Origin: Parachlamydiales bacterium
Lineage (GTDB): Bacteria > Chlamydiota > Chlamydiia > Chlamydiales > Rhabdochlamydiaceae
NCBI GenBank assembly: GCA_003153295.1
Contig: PLXY01000007.1
Location: 97,196 to 161,195, forward strand
DNA: 64,000 nt
Reading direction: 5' to 3'
Below are positions 42,094 to 51,685 of this stretch, piece after piece; position 1 is the first letter of the stretch, and every line of letters starts with the position of its first letter. Position numbers and translations under genes: made by a program. Under the pieces are notes generated by a model. The model was not told the DNA's origin. It made no database searches and saw only the letters and a list, made by a program, of their open reading frames with translations.

Positions 42094-42826
42094 TCTCAAA
42101 AATAAGTCCCGCAGCTTTTTCTACTTTTTCAACAGATACAGCAAACGTTTCTAAAGGCGGATCTTTTTCAATCGGTTTATTTGGAATTATATAGGCCTCT
42201 GTTTCAACAGAATAGTCTTTTAAGCCCCGAATGACTTTGAAGTAATGCGTAGGGACGGCCACATTATTTTCACCGATGACTTCATAACGGACATAACGTT
42301 TTCCATCTTTCCCTTTTTTCGGCATGAAAAGGGGACCTGTAGTCACATAAACTTTGGAATAGATTTTAGTCAGGTCTCGGACATGCCTTTCCAACTTTAA
42401 CCAATATTTTCTATTCAGCTGCGGATGTTGCGGGCTGATATTAGAAAGGTAGAAGGTGTCTTTCATTGTCTCATGACTAGACCTAGCATTTGCTGCCGGA
42501 CTCAAATGGCCTCTATCAAATCCTGACCCTTTATAGTCCTCCTTGCGAGCTCTTAGGTGTGCGGGAATCAACGGATCTTCCATGAAGTCATAGCCTAATC
42601 GATCCGCAGAGCCTTCAAGGTTTTTTTCAGTGAGTTCTTCATAGACCCAGCTGGCATGCCGTGTTTTTCCATCATAGGCCAGCACATATCCTGTGCGATG
42701 GATCACAGGATTAGGAGAGGGTTGAAATGAGTCTTCAAAAGCGGTTTTAGAAGAATTGATAGGGGATGTGCATTGAGTCAGAGAGAATGCAAGAAAAGTC
42801 GCGCAAATCCATGTCGCTGTAGCCAT
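42074..42826 (-). CDS. DNA/RNA non-specific endonuclease, lipoprotein
   Basis: The 250-residue protein belongs to the NUC1/EndoG family. The DRGH motif is at 104-107 (FDRGHLSPAANA, catalytic His107). The metal-binding Asn lies in NISPQHPQLNRKYW, and YVTTGPLF is conserved. An N-terminal lipoprotein signal ends at LTQC (Cys19), so it is probably tethered to the cell envelope. Roles could be nucleotide scavenging or attack on host nucleic acid. Confidence 0.9.
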   Translation of the reverse strand: MATATWICATFLAFSLTQCTSPINSSKTAFEDSFQPSPNPVIHRTGYVLAYDGKTRHASWVYEELTEKNLEGSADRLGYDFMEDPLIPAHLRARKEDYKGSGFDRGHLSPAANARSSHETMKDTFYLSNISPQHPQLNRKYWLKLERHVRDLTKIYSKVYVTTGPLFMPKKGKDGKRYVRYEVIGENNVAVPTHYFKVIRGLKDYSVETEAYIIPNKPIEKDPPLETFAVSVEKVEKAAGLIFEKREIPP

Positions 42827-42863
42827 AACAAGGAATATAGCGGCTCTTTAGAAAAATGCCAAA

Positions 42864-45800
42864 TTAGAAACGAACATCAAAACCTAGATAAAAGCTATTG
42901 TCATGACATAGGTTGTTCCATTGAAAATCGTACATAGCCTCAATCGAGTATCTTTTGAAGAACTCAAAGAATAGATCGACGCCTGAAGTGAGGGTATTGC
43001 GACCTGCTCCGAAGACGGGAATAGGGAATTTAGGCCCGCTTGCAACCAGCGCAGTATAATGGATGGAATGGTCTTTATCAAAATACTCGTGCTGCCAGCC
43101 GACGTTAAATTCTGGAGTCAAAGAAAAGTGGGTCCATTCCCATGTATATTTGAACCAAAGATCTAAGCCGGAGCGAAGAGATTTTGCAAATTGGCTATGG
43201 AGCTCCAAGGTAGCAATTTCAGCTTTGTGTTCGGTGAATTTATTGATATCGAGATAAACATACTGAAGAGAGGCTCGGGGGATAATTTGCAAACGGTTGG
43301 GCAATCCAGAGAACTGCTCGCCGCTGAAGACATATTCAGTTCCGAAAAAGGCATCAAATTCTGATCCTTTAGTATTAGCACTGGCAGTCAGATCTACTGG
43401 GAAGATGGTGTTCCGCCGAATATCGTACCATTCGTAGCTGCCGCCGACAATGCCATTGAAAGCGAGCTCGGGCAGAATGCGAGGGGCATACGTCGCATAC
43501 AAGCTGGAATGGATGTAATTAAAATGGTATTTTCCCCAATCTTTATTGACCTGGACTTGTGTTCTTCCGTAATCGACAGATGCCCCTAAGCCCACTTGAG
43601 AAAAAGCGTAATCAACGCCAACGATTCCACCAATATCCCAATAGTTTGCTCCTAGCTGGTTGTCTTTTGTATTGACGTCTCCGATCGTGGCCGTCGGGGC
43701 AAAATAGAGATTCCAAGGCCGCTTTTTAGGTGGCGGTGTGGAAATTTCTTCGCTCAGCTGTTGTTGTTTTTGTTGAAGGGCCCAGTTGAAAAAAGCTAAT
43801 TGGGTCGGACCGGCAGCAAAAGCAGGAGAGATCGAGTTGGAAGTACGGACCGTTTTTTGCCCTGAGGTTGCAGTGGCAAATCTTTGGCGGCGAGAAAAAG
43901 AAGAGGTCTCTGATTTCTCTTTTTCAGAAATTTTTTCTCTGGGGTACATCCGGTCACGTAATCTTTGCATCTCTCGTTCCAAGCCTGTGTTATGTCGATT
44001 GATCATGCTAAAGAAGATTTGGTTTGTCGTGCCTCCCAGATAAGAGCGGGCGCGAGGTAGGGGAAGGGGAGTGGATAAAGTAGGAGCCGGAATATTGAAG
44101 TGGAGCAGGACAGAATTTGTACCGTAGACAAGGAAAGGATCTAGCTTGCGAATTTCTGGAGAACAAGTGAATGCATCAAATATCCCCTCAACACCATCGG
44201 GATCTGTCGCGATAAACTCCAATTCTGTCGTGCCGGGTTTTAAGGAGAACCCTGGTAGTGCATCGACATGAAGAGTTCCTTGAAGAGAGGCATGCTTTGC
44301 AGTCAAATGCCCCATCGACTCGTTGTTTAAGATCTGAATCGCAAGCGTACCTTCTTTTGTTTGCGTATATCTGCCTTTCAGGGTCATCTTACCCGGATAA
44401 CTCCGAGTTGTCATCTCTGCAGCTATTGGGATTAAAGTTAATGGATCTAAGACGATAGGAGGAGTAGAAGTGAAACGTTCTTGATTTCCCGGCTGGAGGT
44501 ATCCGCTATTGGTTGTTGTATGCGCTACAATATGAGAATCAAAAATACCGCTGCCTGTGACTGTTCCTCCAGCGTGGATATAGATCTCATCGGCTTTAAT
44601 ATGGCCATGATTGATGAATTTCCCCCCATGGACATGAATAGGATAGCGGGACTCGATCCTACTTCCAAAAGAGCTTTCATTTGCAAGAATGCCCCCGTTA
44701 AGATTAAATGCTCCATCGACTTTTAGCACAACCGAATTTACAAAATTGCCCTGCCGATTGTTCAAGGAAAGTCGCCCCCCATTTATTTGTAAATCACCCT
44801 GAATGCTGGCCAGCACTCCGGCTTTTGCATCGATGAGTAAGGCATCGTTTTCTAGAGTTAAGACAGCATTATTTTGAAGAGTCAAATGATGAGTCTCCAG
44901 CAAGGAGCCAAAGCTAGGACTATTCAAAGAGGCGTTGTTAGTGAGTTTCAAATGACCTGAACCATTCAGACGTGTATTTCCTGCAGTCCAAACATGGGAG
45001 CCAATGCCCTCTGCACCGACTAAACCCGTATTCGTGCAATGAAGCGTTCCGCCGGAGAGGGCAAGATCGCCCTGCATAATGCGGATAGTGCCGCTATTCT
45101 TATTGCTGAGCAATCCTTGAGTCATGGCAAGACGGTTTTGGACTTGCAAAAGACTACCGTTCATCAGAGTGCCGCCGTGGATGAAAAGAGTTTCATTAAC
45201 AAGAACGCCGCTGTTGATAAAGGAACCTCCAGAAATTGTCAGATCGCCTTTTGATTGAACGAAGCTATTATCGTTTTCAAATGTTCCTGCATTAATTGTA
45301 ATTCCCGCAGCTGAAAGACTGCTTCCCAAACCTTCTGCGTCACGGATCGATATCGATCCTCCATTCATCGTGAGAGTTCCGCCTATCTCCAAGGCTGTTC
45401 CAGCTATGTTCCCGTTTTCAAAGCGGGTGAGTTTGCCGGTGTTGGAAAGAGTGATTTTTCCATCTCGAAGCGTTAAATCATGGGCAATCTTTCCTAAACA
45501 ACCTATATTTTCTCCTATCAGATTTCCGGTATTAGATAGCGTCATGCTACCGCCTATGACATTGAGATTATTGACGCTGAGCTGGCATCCTGAGCCTGTG
45601 GAAACGCCATAATCAATAGAAGAAGAGGTATTGACAAAGGTCAAATTAGCCGAATGGCTGATGTTTAGATCATGGGGTGTTGTAAATAGACTTCCCGTGC
45701 CGAGGATCACTATACCGTCATTTTGACAATGGACAGCGCCTCCGAGAAGATTTATATCTCCTTTGAGGACTCTAATCGCAGCTCCTGCACTGTTTGAATC

Positions 45801-48089
45801 GTTAGTGACAGGAAAATTTCCCTGCATGTGAATGCTGCTGAGCGTACCTCCGCTCATCGTCATGGCGCCCTGGATAACCAAATCGCTGCCGTAAAAAGCT
45901 TTCTCGATTCCATTGACAGTTCCATGGTTATGATTATGAATGGACGCAGATCCGAAGATATGAAGAGATCCTTCCACTGAAATCTGGCTTCCAGAGATGC
46001 CGCTCACAGAATTTCTATTGACCGATAACGCATTTGTATTATTCAGCGTACCGCCTGAAATGGTGAAGTTCTGCGTCGTTTGAACTTGTCCTGTATTATT
46101 TAAAGTTCCTCCTGACATATTGATGCGGGGAGCATGGATTTGGCTGCCGATTCCTGTGCCCGTGAACAAACCAGAGTTGTGGTTATTGACCGTCCCTCCG
46201 CTGATCGTTAACGTATTGCCACTGCCTTGGACAGTAAGACTTACCCCTATAGCATCGACTAAATTACTGGTGTTCGAGAGATTAATCATGCCGTTGCTGA
46301 TGGAGAAATTTCCGTTGAAATTTGCAGATACTCCCGTATGAGCTCCTTTCAAAGCCCCTTCATTAACTAGGTTTAATTTGCTGAGAGCATCTGTCATGCT
46401 GAAATGAGAGGCTTGCAGTCCGCACCCGATGCCTTGATTGCTCAAGCCTTCCGTGTTGTTCAATGTCAAAGCGCCGCTACCTGAGAGATCAAGACCGCCG
46501 CCTAAATATATTTTGCTCCCAGTGCTCGTTGTCAGAGGGCCATTATTACTGCAAGTGATGCTTCCGCCGGAAAGATGGAGGTCTCCATGAGGTAAATGAA
46601 TAAAGCTCCCTGCGCCGTCGAGTGAAGGGCCTACAGCTCCGCTATTTGAACTGATCATAGTACCGCCGGTCATACTTACGTTGCCCAGCACTTCTAAAAT
46701 ACTGCCATAAGAGGCACCGCTAATAATTCCCTGATTCGTATTATGATTGTTGATCGTGCCGCTATGGATCAGAAGATCTTTGTGAAAGAGAATTTTGCTT
46801 CCAGCTCCTGCTCGGATTTCCGCATCGTTTTGGTTGAGGATGGTCCCTTCTGAAAAAGAGCAGTTTGGGCTGCTGTGTGAAAGAATGGATAGGAAGCTTC
46901 CGATATTGCCAGCATTTCCAGAGATATCGCCGTCACCGGTGTTGATATTATGTAGATGGGAAGTCGGTCCGATGGCCAGAGTCTCTTGGATCTCTACAAA
47001 GCTTCCATACACGGCCTTTCCTTCTAGATTGATTTGGCCTTGATTTTGGTTTTTAAAAGTATTCCCATGAAAAATTAGGCTACCCCCTATAGTCATTGAA
47101 CTTCCAACCGTACTTGTCTTGACCCGTGCGCTATTGCTATTGGTGATATTGGTCAAAACTGCATGGGCGCCAGGCTGGACGATAAAATCTTGTTCCGTCA
47201 TGACGTGGCCATGATTGTAGAAAGAAGTGGGAGAAGAGCTCGTATTAACGCGCAAACTGCTGGCAGTTAAGGTAGTTCCAGCCCCAATATCATTAAGGAT
47301 AGTTCCCCCATTGAGAGAAATATGGGAAACGGACGATCCAAAAGTAGCGCCGGTTTGATTAATTAAATTTCCTGAGAGGGTAATCTGCGGACATATTTTT
47401 CCAAATACACCGAGATTTTCATTCAGGATATGACCTTTGTAGACGGTGATAGAAGGAGATCCAATACCAAAAAGCCCTCCATTATTGGTAATGCTTGCAG
47501 ATCCTGCATCTTCTCGTGAGCTGTTTTCTCCAATCTCGATACTCGTATTAGCGGCAAAGCCCCCATTTTGGGTGGACAGCACCATCAAATGTCCTAAATT
47601 TTGGGAATGGGGATTGATTTTTAGGACAGCGGCGGGAGCTGAGGTCAAGCTCGAATGAACTCCCAAAGTCAAGCTGGGCGCTGTACCCATCATCGATAAC
47701 GTCGTATCGCTATTGATGGTAATATTGGAATTAATGACTTCATTACATCCAGAAATGGAAATAGAAGGAAGCGAGGAAGAGCTTCTGACAAAATTCAGTC
47801 CATGTTTTTCATCTCCTTCCAGAACATAAACTTGACTGCTGCTATCGAAAGATAGATTCGTCAGCGTAAAGTTAGCGGGCTGCATTTGATCGTCATGGAG
47901 CGTCACCGTTGTAGGTCCCGCTGCTGTCATTAAGAAAGCGGCTTCCTCATCCCGTTGATGGGGCGACCAGTGTATTGAATTCCCCCAACTGCCTCCTCCT
48001 CCAGTCGTCCAGGTGGCAGCATCTAAATAGAGTGAAAAAGATAGACATGCTAGAGTGCTTAAGATCAAGGGTGAGGTCGATTTTGTCAT
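42864..48089 (-). CDS. Large autotransporter adhesin (Pmp-like)
   Basis: The start at 48089 (MTKSTSPLILSTLACLSFSLYLDAATW) gives a clear signal peptide; the longer frame from 48140 does not. The passenger of about 1380 residues is a beta-helix made of many imperfect short repeats. Recurrent units are SGGTLNNTN, GSHVxTxG, LNLSGGTIxCxN and NHNxGxIxG, with many Asn, Ser and Gly. The last 300 residues form the autotransporter barrel (RPWNLYFAPTATIGDV to YLGFDVRF, terminal Phe). This is the layout of chlamydial polymorphic membrane proteins, though the classic GGAI and FxxN pairs are not prominent. A role in adhesion to host cells is inference from the family. Confidence 0.88.
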   Translation of the reverse strand: MTKSTSPLILSTLACLSFSLYLDAATWTTGGGGSWGNSIHWSPHQRDEEAAFLMTAAGPTTVTLHDDQMQPANFTLTNLSFDSSSQVYVLEGDEKHGLNFVRSSSSLPSISISGCNEVINSNITINSDTTLSMMGTAPSLTLGVHSSLTSAPAAVLKINPHSQNLGHLMVLSTQNGGFAANTSIEIGENSSREDAGSASITNNGGLFGIGSPSITVYKGHILNENLGVFGKICPQITLSGNLINQTGATFGSSVSHISLNGGTILNDIGAGTTLTASSLRVNTSSSPTSFYNHGHVMTEQDFIVQPGAHAVLTNITNSNSARVKTSTVGSSMTIGGSLIFHGNTFKNQNQGQINLEGKAVYGSFVEIQETLAIGPTSHLHNINTGDGDISGNAGNIGSFLSILSHSSPNCSFSEGTILNQNDAEIRAGAGSKILFHKDLLIHSGTINNHNTNQGIISGASYGSILEVLGNVSMTGGTMISSNSGAVGPSLDGAGSFIHLPHGDLHLSGGSITCSNNGPLTTSTGSKIYLGGGLDLSGSGALTLNNTEGLSNQGIGCGLQASHFSMTDALSKLNLVNEGALKGAHTGVSANFNGNFSISNGMINLSNTSNLVDAIGVSLTVQGSGNTLTISGGTVNNHNSGLFTGTGIGSQIHAPRINMSGGTLNNTGQVQTTQNFTISGGTLNNTNALSVNRNSVSGISGSQISVEGSLHIFGSASIHNHNHGTVNGIEKAFYGSDLVIQGAMTMSGGTLSSIHMQGNFPVTNDSNSAGAAIRVLKGDINLLGGAVHCQNDGIVILGTGSLFTTPHDLNISHSANLTFVNTSSSIDYGVSTGSGCQLSVNNLNVIGGSMTLSNTGNLIGENIGCLGKIAHDLTLRDGKITLSNTGKLTRFENGNIAGTALEIGGTLTMNGGSISIRDAEGLGSSLSAAGITINAGTFENDNSFVQSKGDLTISGGSFINSGVLVNETLFIHGGTLMNGSLLQVQNRLAMTQGLLSNKNSGTIRIMQGDLALSGGTLHCTNTGLVGAEGIGSHVWTAGNTRLNGSGHLKLTNNASLNSPSFGSLLETHHLTLQNNAVLTLENDALLIDAKAGVLASIQGDLQINGGRLSLNNRQGNFVNSVVLKVDGAFNLNGGILANESSFGSRIESRYPIHVHGGKFINHGHIKADEIYIHAGGTVTGSGIFDSHIVAHTTTNSGYLQPGNQERFTSTPPIVLDPLTLIPIAAEMTTRSYPGKMTLKGRYTQTKEGTLAIQILNNESMGHLTAKHASLQGTLHVDALPGFSLKPGTTELEFIATDPDGVEGIFDAFTCSPEIRKLDPFLVYGTNSVLLHFNIPAPTLSTPLPLPRARSYLGGTTNQIFFSMINRHNTGLEREMQRLRDRMYPREKISEKEKSETSSFSRRQRFATATSGQKTVRTSNSISPAFAAGPTQLAFFNWALQQKQQQLSEEISTPPPKKRPWNLYFAPTATIGDVNTKDNQLGANYWDIGGIVGVDYAFSQVGLGASVDYGRTQVQVNKDWGKYHFNYIHSSLYATYAPRILPELAFNGIVGGSYEWYDIRRNTIFPVDLTASANTKGSEFDAFFGTEYVFSGEQFSGLPNRLQIIPRASLQYVYLDINKFTEHKAEIATLELHSQFAKSLRSGLDLWFKYTWEWTHFSLTPEFNVGWQHEYFDKDHSIHYTALVASGPKFPIPVFGAGRNTLTSGVDLFFEFFKRYSIEAMYDFQWNNLCHDNSFYLGFDVRF

Positions 48090-48218
48090 GGGAACTCGCT
48101 TATTAAAAAGGCTTTTAACCGACCGAGCATAAATATGCAATTTTTTTTAGAAAACGAACTCTTTCATTCGCAGCGAGCAGTTGCTTCTTACGTTTATCTG
48201 AGGTAATCTCATCCGGAA

Positions 48219-48665
48219 ATGTTTAAAAAAATCATCAAACTTTTTAGAGCAAAAAGAGCTCCCCGGACCATCATTTTACGAACAGAGGGGACGCACTATC
48301 ATCTCAAAGAAATCTATGCCCGCATCAATCAGCAGTATTTTGAAGGGAAGCTCGATCTTCATATTACATGGTTCAATCCCAAAAAAAGCCGATATCAACG
48401 GCGTATTGTTCTAGGTTCTTACCATCGCGATAAAAAGCTCGTCAAGATCAACCGTATTTTAGATCAGCCTGATATCCCGGATTATTATATCTCTTTCATC
48501 GTCTACCATGAGATGCTCCATCATATTGCGCCTCCGATCCTTCAAAAATTCCGCAGAAGACAGATCCATCATCGGCAATTTAAAGACCTTGAGAAGCAAT
48601 TTCAAGAGTACGCTCTTGTCAAAGAGTTCAGAAAAAAATCAAAAATGAGATGGTTTGTAGATTAA
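48219..48665 (+). CDS. SprT-like zinc metalloprotein
   Basis: The 148-residue basic protein has HEMLHH (HExxH) near residue 92 and a further His-rich part (HHRQFKDLEKQF) that supplies the third ligand. YARINQQYFEGKLDLHITWF matches the N-terminus of the SprT/WSS1-like family, whose relatives cut DNA-protein crosslinks. Whether it is an active protease is unknown. Confidence 0.8.
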   Translation: MFKKIIKLFRAKRAPRTIILRTEGTHYHLKEIYARINQQYFEGKLDLHITWFNPKKSRYQRRIVLGSYHRDKKLVKINRILDQPDIPDYYISFIVYHEMLHHIAPPILQKFRRRQIHHRQFKDLEKQFQEYALVKEFRKKSKMRWFVD

Positions 48666-48695
48666 AAATAATTTTATATGGTAATGGGAGGATAA

Positions 48696-48855
48696 GAGTC
48701 TGTCTTCGATTTTTTTATATTGGGGAACTGATTTCTTTTTCGATTGTTTCGATGTTTTTAACTTCAAACGACTTGTTTAAGTCGATTAAAGTTAAAAACA
48801 TCGAAACAATCGAAAAAGAAACTGTTCCGCAACTAAAAAAATTGTAGACAGACTC
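48696..48855. repeat. Long imperfect palindrome C with TAA flanks
   Basis: This 160-bp element has outer repeats GAGTCTGTC and GACAGACTC. The inner arms share a stretch of about 33 bp built around CGATTGTTTCGATG, and the middle is diverged. TAA lies at both edges (48693-48695 and 48856-48858), as a target duplication would. It ends 12 bases before the AGGAGG of the DoxX-like gene. Confidence 0.88.
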
Positions 48856-48876
48856 TAAGAGACTAATAGGAGGTCT

Positions 48877-49263
48877 ATGTCTAAGCATTATAGAGATCGA
48901 GGTCATCAAGCCTTTCGTATCTTGCAGGTTGTTTTTGTTTTACTACCCATTCTCGCGGGTTTGGATAAGTTCTTTTACTATTTGGCTGAATGGTCAGACT
49001 ATCTCTCACCCATGGCATGGCAGATCATCGATGGTCAGGACGATGCTTTCTTTATGATCATTGGAGCAATCGAGATCATTGTGGGTATCGGCGTTCTTTT
49101 TAAACCCCGTATCTTCGCTTATGTCGTTTCCGCATGGCTTCTGGTGATTGTTTTGAATCTCCTCATGCAAGGAGACTATTGGGATATTGCTTTAAGAGAT
49201 ATCGGTTTAATGTTTGCTGCTTTTGCTTTAGGCAAATTAGCTCAAAAATACGATGTGAAATAA
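48877..49263 (+). CDS. DoxX-like integral membrane protein
   Basis: The 128-residue protein has four transmembrane helices (e.g. ILQVVFVLLPILAGLDKFFYYL, AIEIIVGIGVLFKPRIFAYVV). The conserved GLDKFF and GAIEIIVGIG pattern fits the DoxX/DUF4870-like group of small quinone-linked membrane proteins. AGGAGG precedes the ATG. Palindrome C occupies its upstream region. Confidence 0.75.
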   Translation: MSKHYRDRGHQAFRILQVVFVLLPILAGLDKFFYYLAEWSDYLSPMAWQIIDGQDDAFFMIIGAIEIIVGIGVLFKPRIFAYVVSAWLLVIVLNLLMQGDYWDIALRDIGLMFAAFALGKLAQKYDVK

Positions 49264-49274
49264 GCTTGTCTTAG

Positions 49275-49306
49275 ACAACTCTCGCTTAGCGGGAGTTGTT
49301 CTTTTT
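49275..49306 (+). terminator. Terminator after the DoxX-like gene
   Basis: An 11-bp stem (ACAACTCTCGC / GCGGGAGTTGT, one wobble) with a TTA loop is followed by TCTTTTTT. It overlaps the 3' end of the convergent gene. Confidence 0.8.
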
Positions 49307-49663
49307 TCCAGGATGTTGATATTTTCGATCCATTTCATGGATGCGCTCCATCTGCTTGCACCGTTCTTCCACAGAAAGATCGCTTCGAAAGACATTGATC
49401 ATCGCCTCGGATTGCTGCATCGGCTGATAGCCAGAATCAGGAACAATCTTAAATTCCAATGCCATCCCCTCATCTTTTTTCATTTTTGGCCGGCTTTTGT
49501 TTTTCTCCTCAAAATCCCATCCCTTTTTACGCGCTTTGGCAAGCTGTTCCTTGACTGGTTTTAAAGTATCGATTTCGATGGACTCAAGTGCAATCTCTGA
49601 CAGAGTTTCATCGGCGGTAAGAAAAGATAAACAAAGAGATAAACATAAGATCGTTGTTTTCAT
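49286..49663 (-). CDS. Small exported protein of unknown function
   Basis: The 125-residue protein has a short signal peptide (TTILCLSLCLSFLTADE), then a highly charged, probably helical mature region (PVKEQLAKARKKGWDFEEKNKSRPKMKKD) and a His/Lys end. I do not recognise a family. It is probably periplasmic. Confidence 0.65.
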   Translation of the reverse strand: MKTTILCLSLCLSFLTADETLSEIALESIEIDTLKPVKEQLAKARKKGWDFEEKNKSRPKMKKDEGMALEFKIVPDSGYQPMQQSEAMINVFRSDLSVEERCKQMERIHEMDRKYQHPGKKNNSR

Positions 49664-49726
49664 AGATTTCTTATTTAAAGTTTCGAATCAATTTACTTTT
49701 AAATGTGAATTTTTAAAACTAAAATA

Positions 49727-51142
49727 TTATTTAGAGTCAAATAAATATTTAATAAAAGTTATGAATATACTATCTTTGAGAGGAGTTAACTTTTTTGTTC
49801 GAACATTTTTTCCTGGTATCTCGAAGCTCCATTCCATAGGATCCAGCTGCTTTAAATGCGCTCCATAAGAAATATTATCAGGAGCAAATGTAATTCTTTG
49901 GGATAGATTCGCCACCCTGTAAGCAAGACTAAAAAATGGATATTTGGCTGTGCTACAGCTAGAGAGCACAATAATACAATTAGGATCTAAACCGGCAAAA
50001 AGCTCAGGAGAAATAGTTTTGGAATTGAGCAAACCCGAATCTGAATTATGACTTAAAAGCATGTCGGTAGGTGATCCATGGGCACGCAACATCAGACCCA
50101 TGACTCGACCTATTTGCGAAGCGATGCGCACTTCTTTTTCTATATCTTCAACAGTTGATATTGTACGGAATTTCACATCGAACTTTTGACTGAGCGTGCG
50201 AATGATAGATTCGATATACAGGGGATTAAATCCGTTATTATAATCGGTTTCTGCTGTTAAGATTAAAAATTTTTCCTCAGGCCCTTTTCGTTTAAAATAG
50301 AGATAGTCTTCACCCAGTAACAGTTTAATTGTATTCTCATGTTTAGTCAGTGTCTCTTTAATGTTTTCTGAGGGAGCAATCTGCATTAATAGGCGAGCTT
50401 TGGCCAGTTCTTCAAAGTTGGGTAGAACGAGTTCTGGTCGAGGTTTGGGCGGGACTACAACCTGGCGTTGGAGAATGGAATAGCTTTGAAAAAATCGAAA
50501 AAAGGCTAAGAAGAAATGAACACCGGCTGCAGAATATTTATCTTTGTCCAATTTTCTAATCGCTTGAAAAACGCCGGTTATTCCTTGCGCTAACAAGAAT
50601 ATATAAGTGGAAGAGGGATTCTGAAATACGATGGCGATCAAGCTCAGAATATTGTTGATAATATGAATGCAAAGTTTAAAGCTTTTGTATCTTATAGGAT
50701 CCTCTTGCAATCGGTAGATCCGATGAGCAGTAAGAGCGATCTCATGGCCGATTGTTAAGAGCCTAATGCCTAAACAGATTCTCCGGAAAAGAGTAGAAGA
50801 AGAATGATCTAAAAGGATATTTCCGATTGCGCCTGCACTAATAAGTATTCGAAATGCTTGGTAGGATGTTGTTGTGAGGTTTTGGCTTTTAAGAAGCAGT
50901 TCGGTCGATTTTACAACCCGGGCGGTTTCTGCCAGAAAGTTCATAGCGGATCCGATCGGTTGGCTCAGAGTCAAAATCGGTAAGAAAGTCCAAACATATC
51001 TTTTGCATTGTTCGACAGTTGTTTCATTTTGAGAAGGCTTGAGGGGTTTGGAGAAATCACACCGACGGGGGATTTGACCGTAAAATCCAATAGAAGAGAA
51101 AAGGTTAGGTAAATGATTTTTATCTGCTATTGTAAGTGACAT
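49727..51142 (-). CDS. Membrane protein with caspase-like C-terminal domain
   Basis: The 471-residue protein has a helical hydrophobic N-terminal half (about 50-235) and a C-terminal domain with a His-Cys dyad in the caspase/CHAT arrangement: LMLRAHGSPTDMLL (His355) followed 41 residues later by IIVLSSCSTAK (Cys396), each after a hydrophobic strand. The N-terminal half resembles that of the protein at 29004, e.g. SS-x-Y then QG...Q spacing and a closing FFQSYSILQ versus LYQGHQYYQ. A membrane-tethered cysteine protease acting in the host or inclusion membrane is inference. Confidence 0.65.
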   Translation of the reverse strand: MSLTIADKNHLPNLFSSIGFYGQIPRRCDFSKPLKPSQNETTVEQCKRYVWTFLPILTLSQPIGSAMNFLAETARVVKSTELLLKSQNLTTTSYQAFRILISAGAIGNILLDHSSSTLFRRICLGIRLLTIGHEIALTAHRIYRLQEDPIRYKSFKLCIHIINNILSLIAIVFQNPSSTYIFLLAQGITGVFQAIRKLDKDKYSAAGVHFFLAFFRFFQSYSILQRQVVVPPKPRPELVLPNFEELAKARLLMQIAPSENIKETLTKHENTIKLLLGEDYLYFKRKGPEEKFLILTAETDYNNGFNPLYIESIIRTLSQKFDVKFRTISTVEDIEKEVRIASQIGRVMGLMLRAHGSPTDMLLSHNSDSGLLNSKTISPELFAGLDPNCIIVLSSCSTAKYPFFSLAYRVANLSQRITFAPDNISYGAHLKQLDPMEWSFEIPGKNVRTKKLTPLKDSIFITFIKYLFDSK

Positions 51143-51235
51143 AGTGAAGAAATTGTAACATGTAATTTAGATTTTTTTATAGTTTTATAAAACAAATTAT
51201 TATATTAATTATTTAATCCTGATAAGATATTCTTT

Positions 51236-51685
51236 ATGAATTATATCCTTTATTTTGATCCTCCCAAAGATTTCCATCCGACAGTCCAGGTCGCCGGCTG
51301 TTTTTGCGAGTGGGAGGATAAAATTCTTTATTTGAAAAGACATGCTGATAAGCCGCATGGAAATACCTGGGGACTGCCTGCCGGGAAGCTCGAGAAAGGT
51401 GAAGACCCCCAAACAGCAGTGATCCGCGAGATATATGAAGAAGTAGGAATAAGAATAGACCCTCTAGACCTTCAAGAGGTCGTCAAAGTCTATATTGAGC
51501 TAGAAGATGCGAGGTATATTTTTTATACCTTTAGAGTCAGATTTCAAAAGGCTCCTCCTATCACTTTAGAACCTGATGCACATACCGAAGCTCGATGGTT
51601 GACGATAGAGCAAGCTTTGAAGCTGCCTTTGATATTGGGAGGAGCCGAAATCTTAAAATATTACCAGAGGCTTGCTCAAGACTGA
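51236..51685 (+). CDS. NUDIX hydrolase
   Basis: The 149-residue protein shows the Nudix box as GKLEKGEDPQTAV then IREIYEEVGI, with WGLPAG ahead of it. It is similar in length and layout to the NUDIX at 36547, including WLTIEQALKLPLI near the end (there WMTLGDALKLPLI), so the two are paralogues. The substrate is unknown. It ends base to base with the convergent kinase gene. Confidence 0.92.
   Translation: MNYILYFDPPKDFHPTVQVAGCFCEWEDKILYLKRHADKPHGNTWGLPAGKLEKGEDPQTAVIREIYEEVGIRIDPLDLQEVVKVYIELEDARYIFYTFRVRFQKAPPITLEPDAHTEARWLTIEQALKLPLILGGAEILKYYQRLAQD

Noticed and set aside
42864..48089. Repeated DNA blocks in the autotransporter gene as possible mobile elements
   Set aside because: The repeats encode beta-helix rungs in one continuous frame.
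48650..48847. 65-codon frames on both strands across palindrome C
   Set aside because: Both strands give almost the same peptide end because the DNA is a palindrome; this is a repeat artefact.
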